From: Neckera pumila
Lineage: Eukaryota; Streptophyta; Bryopsida; Hypnales; Neckeraceae
Assembly (NCBI GenBank): GCA_963969595.1
Contig: OZ018408.1
Coordinates: 52,391,022 to 52,455,021 of the forward strand
Direction of reading: 5' to 3'
Length of the DNA stretch: 64,000 nt
The position numbers were made by a program, and so were the translations under genes. The number at the start of each line of letters is the position of its first letter. The first letter of the stretch is position 1. The notes beneath the pieces were generated by a model, which had not been told where the DNA came from, did no database searches, and saw nothing but the letters and a program-made list of their open reading frames with translations. This document shows, in pieces, positions 49,197 through 60,740 of the stretch.

Positions 49197-50831
49197 GTTA
49201 AGTTGCTGTACATTATTTGGGTAGTCATATCCATACAATTACATACCTTAGAAGTGGGGTGGGGCATGCGGAATCCTACTTGGAGTTGCTAGATTCAGCC
49301 AAGATTTTGCCATCTATGCTGGAAGACTTTAACCCTTAAACAACGTGAAGGCCATTTTCTGGTCGATGAATGACAGGGAATCAAATTGAATAGGACAGAA
49401 ATGCACTCATTCATCTTTGAAATTAGTTGTGAAAAGGGGAGATCTTCTACAGTAGCTTGACTTCCAATAGATACTTTGGATTTTTCAAAGTAGATGATGT
49501 CACACGGTAATGGAAAAGGATAATTTCTATATATATATTACTTTGTGGTTCTATCTGATATTTTCCTTAGTTGCTTGACCTGATTTGAGTTTTTGATTCG
49601 AGGGTCAGTTGATTTTGAGATTATTTTTTATTTGTTGTGCAGGAGACAAAGGTTCCCAAATTTCTCGCAGTGTGCTAAACTGGTGTTCAAGACGCGGCAG
49701 AGCATGTCCCGGAGTTTGTCCTGGAGTTTGAGGCTGATGTGGTTGCATTAAAGTGACTGACAACAGCAAGGAAGTAAATTATATATCACACTATTCATCA
49801 CTTTAAAGGTATTGTCCTACTTTGGTCTATCTAAGAGTGAGACGGTGAGGGGAAGGAAATGGCCTCCGCAAGAGGCTTGTCATACAACTATAAGCTAGAC
49901 TGGACTAGTATCCAAGTATAGCTATTCTAGGCCGGGGACAAAACTCCTGTGCCACAATTTTGCAAAGGATACAAGAAGGAGTCTTATGAGGTATTTGACC
50001 CATTTCCAACCATTGAAGCAATTACGCTTATTTGGAGTGCGTTTTTTTTGAATGCGGAATCTTTCCCACGTATCAGGATGACAACCTGTCTTCAACTACT
50101 TAAGCAATTGACCCTATCTCTGGTATGGAGAAGGTTGAGGGAAAAAAAATTCTCATGTAGAGAAATAGATTTAAGAAGGAATCATAATTTTTGACATTTT
50201 TTTTCTCAAAAACGAAATTACTATGAATTTTTTTTGCGAAGATTTTGTTTGTCCCATTCTTGACTTATAGGCAAACCAATCTCCAACCATAGGTGGCTTA
50301 CAAAACCAATGTAGTTGTCTCTGTATAAATGTTGTGATCATTTCATACTCTCAATATACACCTTCTGGATATTTCTATAGCTCATGTTGGACATGTTGTA
50401 CGTAAGTTGTCTCCTACAATACTGCTAATCTAAAATTGAAAAGTCTACTATGTGAGAATGGGTTGATGGTCAGAAATGGGTTGCCTCCTTTGCAAAAATA
50501 GATTTTGGAAGGACTGCATTTTATTACAAAAAATGTAATTATTATGAATTTTTTAGTGGAAGATTCTCTTTGACCTATAATGGTGATATAGACCTTTCTA
50601 CTTCTAACCATAAGGTCATTGCAAAGTCAACCAAGGGTTGGTTGCAATATTAAGAGCCTCGTAGCAAATCACAATGCGCCACAATTACTCTTTGAATGGC
50701 TCAACTGAACAGTCTATGGTAAAAAAGAGAACAACCTATAGGTTGAAAATTGAGAGGTGGTTGGAAATGGGTTGGCTACCTTAGTGGGATATCAAGAAAA
50801 CTCTTTTAGACATGATGCGGTCTGAAATGCG
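49197..50831. other. Intergenic, no gene seen
   Basis: Another family left end (TTAACCCTTAAACAACG) lies at about 49331. Two related stretches, about 50150-50330 and 50490-50640, share 'aaatagatttNNgaagga' and 'attaNtatgaatttttt', suggesting an old duplication. No gene. Confidence 0.4.
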
Positions 50832-51008
50832 GAGTGGAAGCAATCCGGCGATTTCAAAATCTGCCAAATTAATGCTTCCTTGTTGTGATCCACAAAAACT
50901 TTGCGCACCTGTTTGTTTGTCCCTTGTAGAAGAAATATCCACACTGGAAACATTTCCGAGCGGAAAGTAATGTGGAAGCTACAATTCAATAGGTTCGCAT
51001 TGCCACTC
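50832..51008. mobile_element. Small MITE-like repeat with GAGTGGAA ends, copy 1
   Basis: Starts GAGTGGAAGCAA and ends GCATTGCCACTC, imperfect inverted complements. A second copy at 54262-54423 has the same ends and general layout. Target duplications are not evident. Confidence 0.5.
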
Positions 51009-51196
51009 ATAACAATATTAATCTTCTCTGGGAAGATTTCATTTTTGTTCCTCCAATATCAAAAGAAACACTGGTGAAGTAGCGAAATTGTAATTGTGTT
51101 GAACCAATCACCTTCTAAGCATTACAATTCAAACTCCCCTCATGTATCTAGGGGGGAATTATCTCTCCACTTAGAGGGAGGCAATTGAGTTGTTAA

Positions 51197-52382
51197 TCCC
51201 TAAAGGACTAAGGCCATTTTTTTTTGTCAAAAAACACTCAAAACTACCATTTTTGTAGCAAAGAGTAGAAAATTTTGAAAATTGGTTTTTTGGTACATCT
51301 AACCACAGGATCTTACAATGAACTAGTATGAAAATGTATAGAAAAAATTCAAAATTTTTGACTGCATAGATTGCAAGATATTTGTATTTAAAGCAAAAAA
51401 AACAAGTTTTTCAACACATTGTGGAATTAGCCCCTAAAGGACCATGAATGAAGATTCTGAACAATGAATGAACAAAAACACATCCTAAATTCACCAAAAT
51501 GCATTTTTTCATCCATCAATTTTGTTTGAAGATTCTTATATTAGTTCTTTAACATTTGTATGGTTCAGATTATGAAGATTATGCTTTGCAAATATTTTAT
51601 TATTCAAAAGATATTGAAAGGTCTAGCCTCAAAAAGTAACTTTTTCAATTCAAAAAATGACCCTTCAAAAATTATTTGAATCAAAAAATCAAATAAAAAT
51701 CTTCAAAAATCATTATAATTAGAACTCCATATTTGGAACTTATAGGAAAAAAAGCTAAAAAAAATTAATAAATATTCAATCTACAATTGATTTTAGAAGG
51801 AATTTCCAATTTTTGGCTTCAAATTTTATTGACAAATATTGGTATGTACTTTTGTTGATCCAATTGTATGAATGTGATCTATAAATAGCATTTACAACTA
51901 TTGTTTGAGAGTCATCATTAAAATATTCTTCTAAGTTGCATTTAAAAATAGATCTCCACAATTTTGAAAATCTGGACACCCCTCTGGTCCTTTAGGGGTT
52001 AGATTATTTGACTTTGAACCTTTTTAACTCTATTTTTTTGCACTACAGAATTTTGGGCTTTAAATCTTATGGTAAACAATTGACTTGAGAATCTAGTAAA
52101 AAAAGAATTAAAAAAGAATTAATTTTTATACTTTAAAAATTTATTAAATAGAAGCAAGTACAAGATAGAAGGAAAATCTAAATTATTGATATTTCTAAAA
52201 TAGAATTAAAATGCACCAATTGCTCAAAAGAACAAGACTGTCCATGAATTTCTCATAACAAATTCCAATGGAATGAATCAAAGCTTTCCAAATAGCCAAA
52301 AATATAATCTATAAGAAAAAAAATAAAAAAAAATAAAAGTTTTTAAGTTTTTTTTTGCTGCACTCTAAAATTAGAAAATTAA
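51197..52382 (+). mobile_element. Older TTAA-family copy interrupted by a younger copy
   Basis: TTAA at 51193-51196 is followed by TCCCTAAAGGACT and family sequence to 51430. The family sequence resumes at 52003 ('attatttgactttgaacc', matching 'ttttttggctttgaatc' of the reference copy). It fades near 52382 without a right terminus, so the copy is truncated. Confidence 0.7.
51431..51998. mobile_element. Nested TTAA-family element with TTAG duplication (568 bp)
   Basis: The left end CCCCTAAAGGACCA and right end TGGTCCTTTAGGGG are perfect inverted complements. The flank is TTAG on both sides (51427-51430 and 51999-52002). It lies inside an older family member. The better-matched ends show it is younger than its host. 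No ORF of transposase length. Confidence 0.85.
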
Positions 52383-54261
52383 CAAACCATGGTTATAGGC
52401 CCAAAGTTCACATTGCTATAGAATATGTAAAATTACAAATTTTTCAAATTTTCTGATTAGAATAGAAACCACACTTTATAAGCTTCATTTTATTAATTGG
52501 ATTCAAGTTCAAAAAACATCTTCTTCTTTAGTTAAGTCAATAAGATCATAGTGACAAACTTTGCAAAACTATTCACTAAAAATGTACTCAAATATCCTCC
52601 AAATAAATAAACTGAATGAAAAAATATTTTTTTCCATCCTGTAGTGCCAAGTGAAGTCATCCATTGTACACTAAGTGTCTCCAGCAACGCTATAGGGTTA
52701 AATCGTGAATGAATTTTAAAAGTGTTGATTATACATTTATTTAAAAGACCATTGTCCCACTAAAAGTAAGAATTTGAGTGAATTCTTACAAAGTCAATTC
52801 TGAAGTGATCTTTTCAGGATTTTGACAAAGTGTACTTCCTTCATAGTGGTGTAATTTTTTTTCCAATAGATAGCCTTGATCAAAATCTATCAGTTGCTCA
52901 AAATTTCTTGGAGAAGATGGACAACTTCACATTATTGGTGCTTTTAAAGTTTGGCATGATATAACTTGTTCAATATAATATATAATTGCCAAAAATAACC
53001 ATGTGTAATGCAAAAAACTAGGTCAATGAAGACTTTAAGTGTTAAATCCTTGGAAGAAGGAAAAATAATCTTATACTTTAAACTTTGTCATCGTGGTCAA
53101 AATTTCCAAATTTTCCCCCATTGATTTTGGTAATAGTACCAATTTTTTTTATAGAGGAACGTTATAAATAAAAATTATCCCACTTTTTGCTCAATGTACT
53201 AGCATTAGAAGAGGTTTGAGGATAAGAGAAGGCCACTTCAAGCCCGCTCCCTTGCTACCAAAATATGAAATAATAATTAATTTTATTCAAAAAAAAATTA
53301 AAAATTAAAAAAAATTAAAAAATTCATAAAGTATTACTATATGACGTGTCATTTTCTCAACCATATTGGATTGCTGATGTGGTAGAGTTCCCAAAGTTCC
53401 TTTAGTCTGAGAACTCGTACTCGTAGTCTTTGGAAGGCCTCAAAAATCCTCTAATGGCAAACGAAAATTCTTCACATTGCTTGCCTCAATCATGCTTGGA
53501 TTTTGGTGGGTTAAAACCAACTCCAAACTTCATATTTACAGAACGTAAAATTGAGGTGAAAATCCAAAGATATAAGTTAGGGCTTTCTATCAGTGTCTCA
53601 GATAGGCGTAGTTTCCCAAGCAAGTAAATAAGGTAGACAAGCCTATTACCACCTTGATTTGCAATCTGAGTATATTGGGGCCAATTCCAAGAAGGGCATG
53701 TATTTTTCAGAGGTGTGCGCTTGTTTCACGAGTCAAATTCAAGTGGAATCATAATTTTTCAATCAAAATTGTCATTTCTACGAATTTTTGAAGTGTCAAC
53801 CTTGAAATTACAAAACCACTTGTAGACTAGAGTCATAAACATTACACTAACAACCGATAACCACCTTTCCATGTATCTATTAGCACGTAAGTATGGACCA
53901 ATGAAAAATTGACACATTAGCCTTGGTGATATCAATGCTCTGATTTTGTCAGGAAAGTGACTGGAGTTGGATGAGTGTAGTGACGGAAATGGGACCAAAA
54001 ATAGGATGGAGGAAATAGGAAGCTGGCGGCTTTAGACTGGTTTACCTTAGTTCCCCGACGGAGCACATTTCAAGCCAACTCAGTCCACCTGTAGGTTAAC
54101 GATTATTCCAACATGTTGAGTGCCTGAGTGGGGTTGGACAACCCCAGTTTCTTCACCTAGAAAGGAAAACTACCGGTGATAAAATTCAGATTCAAATAAG
54201 AATTTACCACCAAAGTAATGATGAAACTTGGAAAATTTGGAACGCAGACTGACAGAACGCG
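52383..54261. other. AT-rich intergenic upstream of the receptor kinase, no gene seen
   Basis: No supported gene. Composition shifts toward neutral after about 53400. Confidence 0.4.
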
Positions 54262-54423
54262 GAGTGGAAGCAACACAACGCTTTCCTTGCCCCAAAATTC
54301 AACAAAAAAGATGCTTGCTGTGAACAAAAAAGATGCGTGCTGCTTGCTCGTCTCTCCACAAGTGAAGTTTCAGAGGGAAAATTAGCATTGATGTTGCATT
54401 TCACAGGCCTTGCATTTCCACTC
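54262..54423. mobile_element. Small MITE-like repeat with GAGTGGAA ends, copy 2
   Basis: Starts GAGTGGAAGCAA and ends TTGCATTTCCACTC. It lies about 400 bp upstream of the receptor-kinase start and so could sit in its promoter. An 'acaaaaaagatgc.tgctg' phrase is duplicated inside it. Confidence 0.5.
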
Positions 54424-54819
54424 AATTAAGAGCGGGATCGGCACTTCCGGAGTGCCAGAGCTTGGAATGGAAAATTGCGCAAGGGCTAGAGTTTGACAAA
54501 CTAGATGGTGCTTCTACAACCTGGCGCTGGCTGCTCTATCTTTTGACATCTTCTTGTTCCATGTTCCAATTTGGAGCACCGCCAGAGCAGACAATTGCAG
54601 GTGGTTTTGAGCAACTCCGCTATCGCCAATCATGGTGCTGCAATGCAAACTGTCCTAGCTCGTCGATTTGAGTGGGACTCTGTCTGTCGTCCCGTAGCTA
54701 GTTAGAGTTTGTCGGTAGGTACGAATTCAACTGTTGCTGTCTTCATTCCAAGTCAAATTCTGGTACGACTCGAATTCTACACAAAGCCTTCAAGTAGCAA
54801 GGTGTAAGAGAGATTTATC

Positions 54820-57800
54820 ATGGGGCTCCGCCTCCGCCACGTGAGTAGCTTGGTGCTGGTTTGTATTGTTATGTTGCTGCGCGACAACTTGGTTGTCGAC
54901 GCTGCTCAGGCGTCTGAACCCTTTGCCGGGTACCAAATTTTGGGTCCTCCCATGTGCATGGGACAAGACGCGTTTGTGCCCTGGACTACGACACCGACGT
55001 TCAGATGCCTCCATCCAGTTAAAGTCCAGTTCAAGGAGAACGCAACTGGTCCCATGTTCTCCTTCAGCACTAAATTTACAGCAGTGATAGATATTGACCC
55101 GCCCCGTAGTCAGCTTGGCTATGGAGGATCCGCACGGAACGCTATGGAAGGCTTCACCTTCGCCATGTTTCCCCACCCAAACGCATCTCTAGGCGGCGAA
55201 GGAGGCTACCTGGGCCTGCTCAACGCCACATCCAATGGCAACTCTACATCGCATACTTTTGCAGTCGAATTCGACTTCGTGAAGAGCCCCCAGTTCTCGG
55301 ACCCGGATGGAGGGTTTCACATCGGGATCGACATCAACAGCATGAATTCCAGCCATTGGGTTCCCCTAGAGGGACCAGGCTCCAGCACTGGATTTTGGTT
55401 CTTGCAAGTGTGGATCGATTATAATGCTTCATCGCAGATATTGAATGTTAGCACGGCGGACATCAGTCTACGCGATTGTCCTTTTACAGACGAAGAGCGT
55501 CCGGGACCAACTGAGGTGGGGTATAATTTGACCACTGCGATTCCTTACAACTCCTTGAGTGTCCAGGTCGATCTCTCTGATGTGATCAATGAACACATGT
55601 ATGTTGGCTTCACTTCGAGTTGTGTCGTTTCGCGATTAGAAGAGCTTCTTTGTTATGATCCCGGATTGAATGTTGAATATTGGAATCTGATGACGGCGAC
55701 TTCCACCTCGCCTGCTCTTAACATTATCGAGTTTCCATGCGATCGAGGACCCAATCGCTCTTTCTTCCAGAAGCACCCATTCTCATTCAGGCTGTCAGCG
55801 ATTCTGGTGTCGCTCACAGCCATGGCGGCCATCTATGCACTGCTGTACAAGTGTTACTCTCGGTGGGTAGAGAGGCGTGGATGGAGGTTCAAAATTGACC
55901 CGGACGACTTGGGAGACGCGGATCCGCACAAGTTCACGTACAAGGAACTGGCCATGGCCACCAAGAACTTCGACCCCAAGCAAGCGCTGGGGAGAGGAGG
56001 CTTCGGGAGTGTGTACAAAGGCTTCTTGCCTGGCAACAAACAGTATGTGGCTGTCAAGCGTGTGGCACCGGAGTCCAGTCAAGGGGAGCGTGAGTTTTTG
56101 GCAGAGGTGATGATTATCGGGAAAATCCGCCACCGCAATCTGGTGCGCTTGCTGGGTTGGTGCCACGAGCGAGGCGAGCTTCTTCTAGTTTATGACTACA
56201 TGCCGCAAGGCAGCCTCGACAAGCATTTGTTCCGCTCCTCTGTTGCTGCAATGGAAGACTTGCCAAATGCTCGAGATCAACAAGGGGTGGGCAAATTGGT
56301 CAGTGTAGATGAAGAGGTGGTCGTTGGATTCCCTTGGGAGAGAAGGTATGAAGCCCGTCCAATGTAGGAACATATTCTAGTTTAGGTAGAATTTAGGGTT
56401 TGTACACATGTCGAGACTCACAACAATGTATATACAGTAGTTTTGCCAAATTTATGATTCAAATTGAGTTTCTGAATACAATATTTGTGAGTTAGGGCAC
56501 AAGGATCTTTGGTGATTGAGTGACAAAGATAGAAAATGTTGGGAAACAAAGTTCTAGACCTTGAAGTGAAATTGAGGAAAATGACCATGAACCAAATAAT
56601 TGGACTAAAAGATGCATGTGCTCATGGACATCATTCATTTGGTGCATTAGAGGGTTCCAAACATGTAGCTAGCTTATGCCATATAGACTCCTTCAACTTG
56701 ACAAATCAAAAAGTGAGAATTGAATTGAACGTTTATGATAAGTATATCATATTATGACTTATCAAAGAATTCATTTTCTCAACATGGCAAAGCTTCCACC
56801 AATCATAGATTCAAGGCCTCATTGAAATCCTCTATTGAATGGAATGATTAGTGCTAGGCAATTGTGCTTAAAGGAATAAACCTAAGCTTGACTCAAATGC
56901 CTCACTTCATTTAGAACTATGAGATGGATTTTTCTATGTCAAAAAAAAACTCAACCAATTGCACTACTTGGCACTTGAGGCTTGGTCTTGAGTGTAGATA
57001 GTAGCTTTCTTCTCTAGCTTAAATTGTTATATTGTGTTATTCCTAGAAATGGGATATTGCATGCTAAACATCACTTAAAATATACACTAGCATAATTTAT
57101 TGAGATTTATACAAGTGACAATTGAAAGATTGTTTGTGGATCTACAGGTTCAAAGTGGTAGTGGATGTGGCCACAGCATTGGTATACCTACATACAGAGT
57201 GTGAAGAGCGCATCATCCATCGCGATGTGAAGGCTGCCAATGTAATGTTGGATGCCAAGTTTAATGCACGTTTGGGGGATTTTGGCTTGGCCCGGTCTTA
57301 CAACCACAGCTTGTTGACCCCTGAGAGTACCAATGTGGCAGGCACCTTTGGTTACTTTGCTCCAGAATTGTTCCACACAGGTAACTCCTTTCCTTTTACT
57401 TTTGCCTCTTTCTAGTATATTGTATGTAGGTGTCATGAGCATGTGTCTTACGTGGATGTTGACTTTTGTTCCACGATTTTGTACAAGCATTTCTAAAATG
57501 GTTTTATTAGCAAATCTACGGAGTACTATTAATTGTCATTTACTACATTGAATGAGATTCTTTCCTTCTCACCTTTGGTTGGGAACCCCTACCCGTCGGC
57601 ATTAGAATCCATGACATGTTCAAAAAGCATTACTTGGTTGGGAATAGTATATTCACTATTTCAAAAACCCTCAAAACTTTGGATCTATATGATACACATA
57701 TACATTGTGACAGAATTTGCCTTGTGGTATGCACTCCATATTTTGTAAATTCAAGCACTTATCAAGATCAATGGCATTGAGAACTGAGTGGAATACACGG

Positions 57801-58291
57801 ATCAAACAAATATAGAGTTTCTTTTAATGTAGGTGGCTAATTTGAATTTTTTTTTTGATGCAGTTAAACAAACGGAACAGACGGATGTATATAGCTTTGG
57901 AGCTTTCATGTTGGAAGTGGTATGTGGGAAGAAACCCATCTACTATGAAGAAGGGGAGGTGAAGCTACTGGTGGAGCAAGTGTGGCAATTGTGGGGGAGC
58001 TCACGTATTCTTGATGCAGCAGATGAGCACCTTGCAGGGATGTTCAATGTCCATGAAATGACCAAAGTGTTGTGTTTGGGACTTTTGTGCTCCCACCCGA
58101 GTCCTACCATGCGACCCTCCATGCGTCAAGTGTTGCTCATCCTCAATGGTGACGTCCACCTTCCGGAAGTGCCTCTCTCCAAACCCCAATTTGACTACAT
58201 CCCCAGAAGCCCACCAGACAACCTCTCATGGACTTCAAATGCAAGCTCCATGTACTACACCGCATCCACAGCTAGAGAGGAGACCGCATGA
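54820..58291 (+). CDS. L-type lectin-domain receptor-like kinase, three exons
   Basis: Exons 54820-56345, 57148-57380 and 57864-58291 join in frame (introns of phase 2 and 1, AG|GTATGA...CAG and CAG|GTAACT...GCAG) to give 728 residues. Residues 1-29 form a signal peptide. About 30-315 is a legume-lectin domain with 'GGYLGLLN', 'HTFAVEFDF', 'QVWIDYN' and 'YVGFTSS'. About 322-345 spans the membrane. The kinase (about 375-665) shows GRGGFGSVYKG, the VAVK lysine, IIHRDVKAAN (Asp 535), DFG (553) and FAPEL, so it is an RD kinase with all key residues. Such proteins sit in the plasma membrane and phosphorylate Ser/Thr after sensing extracellular signals; the ligand here is unknown. A low-similarity insert of about 30 residues lies between 'DKHLF' and 'PWERR'. 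The two introns cut the kinase domain, whereas most flowering-plant members lack introns. A decayed copy of its last exon lies downstream. Confidence 0.93.
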
Positions 58292-59100
58292 ATCACTCTG
58301 TCATATGAGAATACTATGACAGAGGTATGTGATTTTGGTGTCACCTCTTCACACCCTGTTGGCTGCAAATGGGATCCTAAGTGAACAAGCTCTTAATTTA
58401 CGTCACCCTTATAATTGGCTACAGATACTTCCCCCTTGGCTTCAGATTACGATGAATCTCTCATCCCGCCATTTCAGAGCCGTGAGTCAGACATCTCATA
58501 ACTCCATGTAAAATTGTAAATTCGCAGTGTATATACTTTTCCTTCGCCACAGATTGCTAATTCAGATCTTAGACTTGTTTGGTTATATTAGCTCACTTAG
58601 ATCTTTAAGCTCTTTGTAGTAAATTTGATAGTGCAGTACTTTTCTCATGTACTCTTTCTTGTTGAGCCATCATAAGTGACAAGAACAGACCGGACGTAAT
58701 TGCATATGTATGTAATCGTATGTCGGTATTCACAGAGTCAATATTTGTAAGAGCATATGCTTTGAAGCAAACCTGGCACTGCTGGAGATTAAGTCTTCTC
58801 CATGTCGCCCTTGAACACAATAAGCGATCAATCTAAACACCACCAATGGCATCTATACATTAAAGTCGGCTGGTTGTTTTGTTAAGGTGAAATCTTCAGA
58901 ACTGCGTGTCCCCGGTCGTGTTCATGTTACCAATAGAAAGCTCTTTGCGAGGAGGAGAGCACAGGGCTACACTACTCAAAGTGAAGTACACTTCAGCATC
59001 TGAATTTAGCAGGGCCTGACTCCATAACCCTTAGAATCTCATCCATTGGACTAACATGAATCCAGCCGGTTACAATGCAATGATCTATGAAAGAGGGTAC
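58292..59100. other. 3' flank of the receptor kinase
   Basis: The first 400 bases are probably 3' untranslated region. A stretch at about 58590-58680 ('gatctttaagctctttgtag', 'catgtact', 'gagccatc') recurs near 60655-60735 beside the duplicated exon relic. No other gene seen. Confidence 0.5.
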
Positions 59101-59124
59101 CCTCCTCTTGGAAAGATCTTCACA

Positions 59125-59500
59125 GCCCTAAATTACAAAAGTCGGACACCCAAGTACCACGGCGAGGAACCCTTCCAGCACAGTAAACCCGAGGCTATCA
59201 GCCAATCTCAACGCCAAGAATGTAGCGTACAAAAACAGAAGCCCCACTCCCAAGACCTTGTCCGGCGCCACGCCACGAGCAAACAACACCGCAACACGGT
59301 CAGCAGTCCCCAAAGCAGGCTCACAAACAGGAAACCCACGGTCTAGAGAATGGTGTGATCCTCCGGCAACACGAGCGGGTCAGGAAACATTTTCCGACCC
59401 ACCAACACAAACGACAGCCCCAAGCCCACCAGAGTATTAAGCATGGGCCCTGCATAGCACCCCGACATCGAAACCTGCACGCAATCGCGCTTGTTCCACA
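59125..59500 (-). pseudogene. Cation/calcium exchanger (CCX-type) C-terminal fragment
   Basis: On the minus strand, 'SMSGCYAGPMLNTLVGLGLS' is followed by 'PEDHTIL', a hydrophobic 'TVGFLFVSLLWGLLTVL' segment and, in a shifted frame, 'APDKVLGVGLLFLYATFLA'. This is the order of the last membrane segments of plant cation/calcium exchangers, where GCYAGP(M/L)xNTLVGLG is the conserved repeat-2 motif. It is broken by an in-frame TAG (complement of 59343-59345) and a frameshift near 59290. The rest of the gene is absent from the window on this side. It is a relic, not a working transporter. A short upstream stretch ('NKRDCVQV') fits the residues before the motif. Confidence 0.7.
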
Positions 59501-59974
59501 CACAGGTGACTTCTCCTCTCCTTCCATCTAAGCTTTTGCTTGTGTGTCGTTTAGTCCTCCGTTTGTTTCACTTCAAGCTTATTATACTTGTTTCTTGTGG
59601 ATTGTGGATTCTATGAACACATGCCTCCTAGAGATGCTGACGCTTGTTTGAAGGTTGTGCAATTGCATTACCAGAGTGATTTTTAGAAGATCTGTGCACC
59701 ACTTTCGGTAGTCAATTACTGCAGCGCGCATCTAATTAGCTACTGCCCTTCTTGCTGGTGCTTGAGAATTCCTGCGAATTGTAATCCAACATCAACTGGT
59801 AGAAATCTAAAGGAGCAAATTTCTTAGTCATGTGGCCTCCTAGATTCTTAGGGCGAATTTCCACAATTGCACAAACCTTGATTCTGCATAATGACGGATG
59901 CACGAAATGCCTCACTGGCATGCACTTTGAGTGTTTCTAACTATATGTGTTCTTGAAATCTGGATGGTGACATT
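59501..59974. other. Intergenic between the two relics, no gene seen
   Basis: Short open stretches only. No resemblance to further exchanger exons could be established. Confidence 0.35.
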
Positions 59975-60740
59975 TAGGAACTACATGGAACTCATAGATC
60001 AAACCACCAGTGTAGATATTCCTTCTGATGGTCGGTGGGCAAATTGAGGATGGCAGGCAAGCAAACGGAGCAGACGGATGTGTACAAGAAGTGGCCTCTG
60101 GGAAAGCATCCATCTACCACAAAGAAGGGGAGGAGGTGAAGTTGTGCATTCTTGACGCCACTGACGTGCATCTTGTAGGGACAAACAATGTCCAGGAAAT
60201 GACCCAAGTGTTGTGTTTAGGCGGCTTTGGTACTCTCACCCTAGTCCTATTATGCGACTCTCCATGCACCAAGTGCTGCTCATTCTCAATGGCGACATCC
60301 AACTTTCCGAAGTGCCTCTCTCCAAACCCCATTTTTACTACATGTCCAGAAGCACAGCAAACAACCTCTCCTAGACCTCAAATGCCAGCTCCATGTATTA
60401 CACCACTTCAGCAATTAGAAAGAAAAGCAGATCAATCACTCAAGAACATGAGAGTGCTTCAGAATACTCTGCTCAAGTCTCTTGTGTTTGGGATTGGAGA
60501 GCTACCATTTGGACATTTCATGACCCCATGTACTATACGGTACATTACATTACAAATCTCAGGTAGCTTCTGCTATGGAACAAATTGTTTTCTTTGTTTT
60601 CTTCTATGAATCTTGGATTTATTGCATTGCATTCAGGTTTTTTATCTTGGCATTCACTCAGATCTTTGGGCTCTTTGTAGAAACTTTGATGGTTTAATTC
60701 TCTCTCCATGTACTGCTTTTTACGAGCCATCTTTGAAAAT
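59975..60740 (+). pseudogene. Decayed duplicate of the receptor-kinase last exon and 3' UTR
   Basis: It aligns with 57785-58680. The end of intron 2 ('gatcaaac.a', 'tagatattcc' against 'tagagtttct') comes first. The exon follows: 'caaacggagcagacggatgt', 'gaaatgacc.aagtgttgtgt', 'gaagtgcctctctccaaacc', 'caacctctc'. The 3' flank comes last ('cagatctttgggctctttgtag', 'catgtact', 'gagccatc'). The splice acceptor is lost ('atggcaggcaag'). A deletion removes the part matching 'VEQVWQLWGSSR', and small indels shift the frame, so no kinase can be made. The orientation is the same as the parent, about 2 kb downstream, which suggests a tandem or segmental duplication of the 3' end only. Confidence 0.88.

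Noticed and set aside
54462..54671. A 69-codon ORF just upstream of the lectin receptor kinase
   Set aside because: No conserved features and it ends well before the main start; it may be 5' flank, and an upstream-ORF role cannot be argued from sequence alone.
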